Assembly: GCA_002068325.1 (NCBI GenBank)
Contig: MVZH01000009.1
Span: 1-44,557, forward strand
Source: Lentisphaerae bacterium ADurb.BinA184
Lineage (GTDB): Bacteria > Verrucomicrobiota > Lentisphaeria > Oligosphaerales > MVZH01
DNA: 44,557 bases
Reading direction: 5' to 3'
Part shown: positions 43,378-44,557 of the stretch, in pieces
Position numbering within the stretch: position 1 is the first letter of the stretch
Layout of the letters: each line of letters begins with the position of its first letter
Notes under the pieces: generated by a model
The model's input: the letters and a program-made list of their open reading frames with translations, nothing else
Told to the model about the DNA's origin: nothing
The model's database searches: none
Translations under genes and position numbers: made by a program

Positions 43378-44557
43378 TCAGTCGCGCCGGGCCGGCGGCC
43401 GCGGGCCGACGTCGGAGAGGTCAATCGGCGTGAAGCCCAGCCCCAAGGCGGGCGAGCCGGGGCGCAGGCGGAAGTCGCGTCTGCGGAGATCCCGGCAGCA
43501 CGGGTCGGCGGTGCAGGAGTGGGTGTCCTGTCCGAGCCCGACCCATTCCGCCCAGGTCAGCGTCCGGTCACCGGCGTCCTTCACCTCCAACCCCTTCCCG
43601 GAGACGTCAAAGGCGAGGTTGAGGTCGCTGCGGAAACGGCGCTCGGCGAGGTGATGCTGGTAGCCGGCGGCGTAGACCGGCTTGCCGTCGGTGATGAGCA
43701 GGTTCTGGCTGAAGGTGATGCCGTTGTGCTCATCGGCGCGGCTGTAGCAGGCGACCGCCTCGCCGCCGAAGGCGAAGACATTGTTGCGGACGATGTTCTC
43801 GCGGCCGTAGTGCTGATGGAAGGCCTGGCGGTCGGCGTCGTGGCAGACGTTGTTTTCGATGAGGATGTGGCTCGACCCCTCGTCGGGGTAGATGCACCAG
43901 CCGCCGTAGTGGGCGCTGCGTACGTTGTGGATGAGGTTGCCGCGGATCACCGTGCCGGGCTGCACGCCGAGGGTGTAGATGCCGCCCATGTCCGAGAGCA
44001 GCCCCTGCCCGATGTCGTGGATGTGGTTCTTCTCGATGCGGTTGTCGCGGCTGACGTTCGCCTGGTAGCCCCACTCCCACCCGCACGAAATCCCCGTGTA
44101 GAACAGGTCGTGGATGTGGTTGTGCGCAATGACCAGCCCGTAGCCGTGCATGGCCAGTATCCCCACCGCCGAGTGGAAGACCCGCCCGGCGGCGGCGATC
44201 TCGTTGTCGGTGATCCGGCACAGCCCGGTCTCGCGCACCGGCATCTGGTCGCGCGCCGCGGCGCCGTTGACCTTGACCCCGCCGGCCCCGAGTTCGCGAA
44301 AACGGTTGCCGACGATGCGCAGGTTCCGGCAGCCGTCGCCGAGTTCGACGGCGTACCACCCGGCCAGCTCGACCGTGCAGTTCTCCAAGGCGCAGTGGCG
44401 CGCGGCCTCGAACGCGATGACCCCCGGCACGTCGCAGGCGGCCTGGCTGGCGGCGGCGGTCCGCCCACGGGATTGGCGGCGGCTGAACGCCGGTCCCGCG
44501 CTCTCCGGATCGCTGGCGCCGAGCACGCGGGCGCCGTCGTGGCTGGGATGCCGCCAG
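43378..44557 (-). CDS. Right-handed parallel beta-helix protein, C-terminal part (runs off right edge)
   Basis: The frame stays open to the window edge, so the 5' end is missing; 392 codons are visible. Repeating short turns mark a parallel beta-helix: CTVELAGWYAVELGDGCRNL, RIVGNRFREL, GVKVNGAAA, ITDNEIAAAG, IAHNHIHDLFYTGISCG, IEKNHIHDIG, RGNLIHNVRS, IENNVCHDAD and VRNNVFAFGG. The NxI/NHIHD pattern is common in PVC secreted polysaccharide lyases and epimerases. No signal peptide or catalytic residues can be judged, as the N-terminus is missing. The C-terminal SPALGLGFTPIDLSDVG is the usual end of this architecture. It is on the same strand as the sulfatase, 147 bases upstream, so the pair may be co-transcribed. 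Confidence 0.85.
   Translation of the reverse strand, partial: WRHPSHDGARVLGASDPESAGPAFSRRQSRGRTAAASQAACDVPGVIAFEAARHCALENCTVELAGWYAVELGDGCRNLRIVGNRFRELGAGGVKVNGAAARDQMPVRETGLCRITDNEIAAAGRVFHSAVGILAMHGYGLVIAHNHIHDLFYTGISCGWEWGYQANVSRDNRIEKNHIHDIGQGLLSDMGGIYTLGVQPGTVIRGNLIHNVRSAHYGGWCIYPDEGSSHILIENNVCHDADRQAFHQHYGRENIVRNNVFAFGGEAVACYSRADEHNGITFSQNLLITDGKPVYAAGYQHHLAERRFRSDLNLAFDVSGKGLEVKDAGDRTLTWAEWVGLGQDTHSCTADPCCRDLRRRDFRLRPGSPALGLGFTPIDLSDVGPRPPARRD

Overview
The window is a GC-rich bacterial chromosome segment. The gene content points to the PVC superphylum (Kiritimatiellota, Lentisphaerota or Planctomycetota), probably an environmental genome. The evidence is several secreted proteins with PEP-CTERM sorting signals, a sulfatase, an alpha-mannosidase-like hydrolase, LamG and beta-helix proteins, a large amount of intergenic palindromic repeat DNA, and GTP-dependent PEP carboxykinase. 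The lineage is inferred, since no rRNA is present.

Layout. Positions 1-6453 hold a truncated gene of unknown function, a GH38-like alpha-mannosidase and a large secreted protein. Positions 6863-8269 hold a PEP-CTERM protein behind a well-formed promoter. Positions 9272-12034 hold purC and pckG, a probable housekeeping pair. Positions 12152-17433 hold a beta-helix PEP-CTERM protein and, divergently, one 3060-base reading frame containing three complete PEP-CTERM preproteins in series. Positions 17515-22312 run leftward: a SacI-family restriction enzyme overlapping an adenine methylase, then recA and cinA. Positions 22899-24600 hold another PEP-CTERM protein, acpS and the 3' remnant of a yjbQ-like gene. 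Positions 24648-25697 hold a REP-associated tyrosine transposase (RAYT) flanked by REP palindromes and followed by four tandem REP pairs. Positions 26109-33105 hold an opine-dehydrogenase-like enzyme, a small membrane protein, a cobalamin-dependent mutase-like fusion coupled to an asparagine-synthetase-like protein that lacks the amidotransferase cysteine, and a DegT aminotransferase. Positions 33723-44557 hold a 1416-residue secreted LamG/hydrolase-like protein, a flippase-glycosyltransferase-secreted protein operon, a sulfatase and a truncated beta-helix protein.

The genes suggest a glycan-oriented organism. GH38, LamG, sulfatase and beta-helix proteins fit polysaccharide breakdown. The flippase and GT4 genes fit extracellular polysaccharide synthesis, to which PEP-CTERM proteins are normally tied. 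No exosortase gene lies in the window.

The most unusual features are: the triple PEP-CTERM frame; the mutase/amidotransferase-like pair; the RAYT with its array; and a family of inverted-pair hairpins with an invariant six-base loop and compensating stem changes, found at five intergenic sites, three of them inside elements with 18-base terminal inverted repeats. Three further repeat families (183-base twins, CACAGAG palindromes, 149-base tandem repeats) fill most remaining intergenic space. No tRNA, rRNA or CRISPR array was seen.
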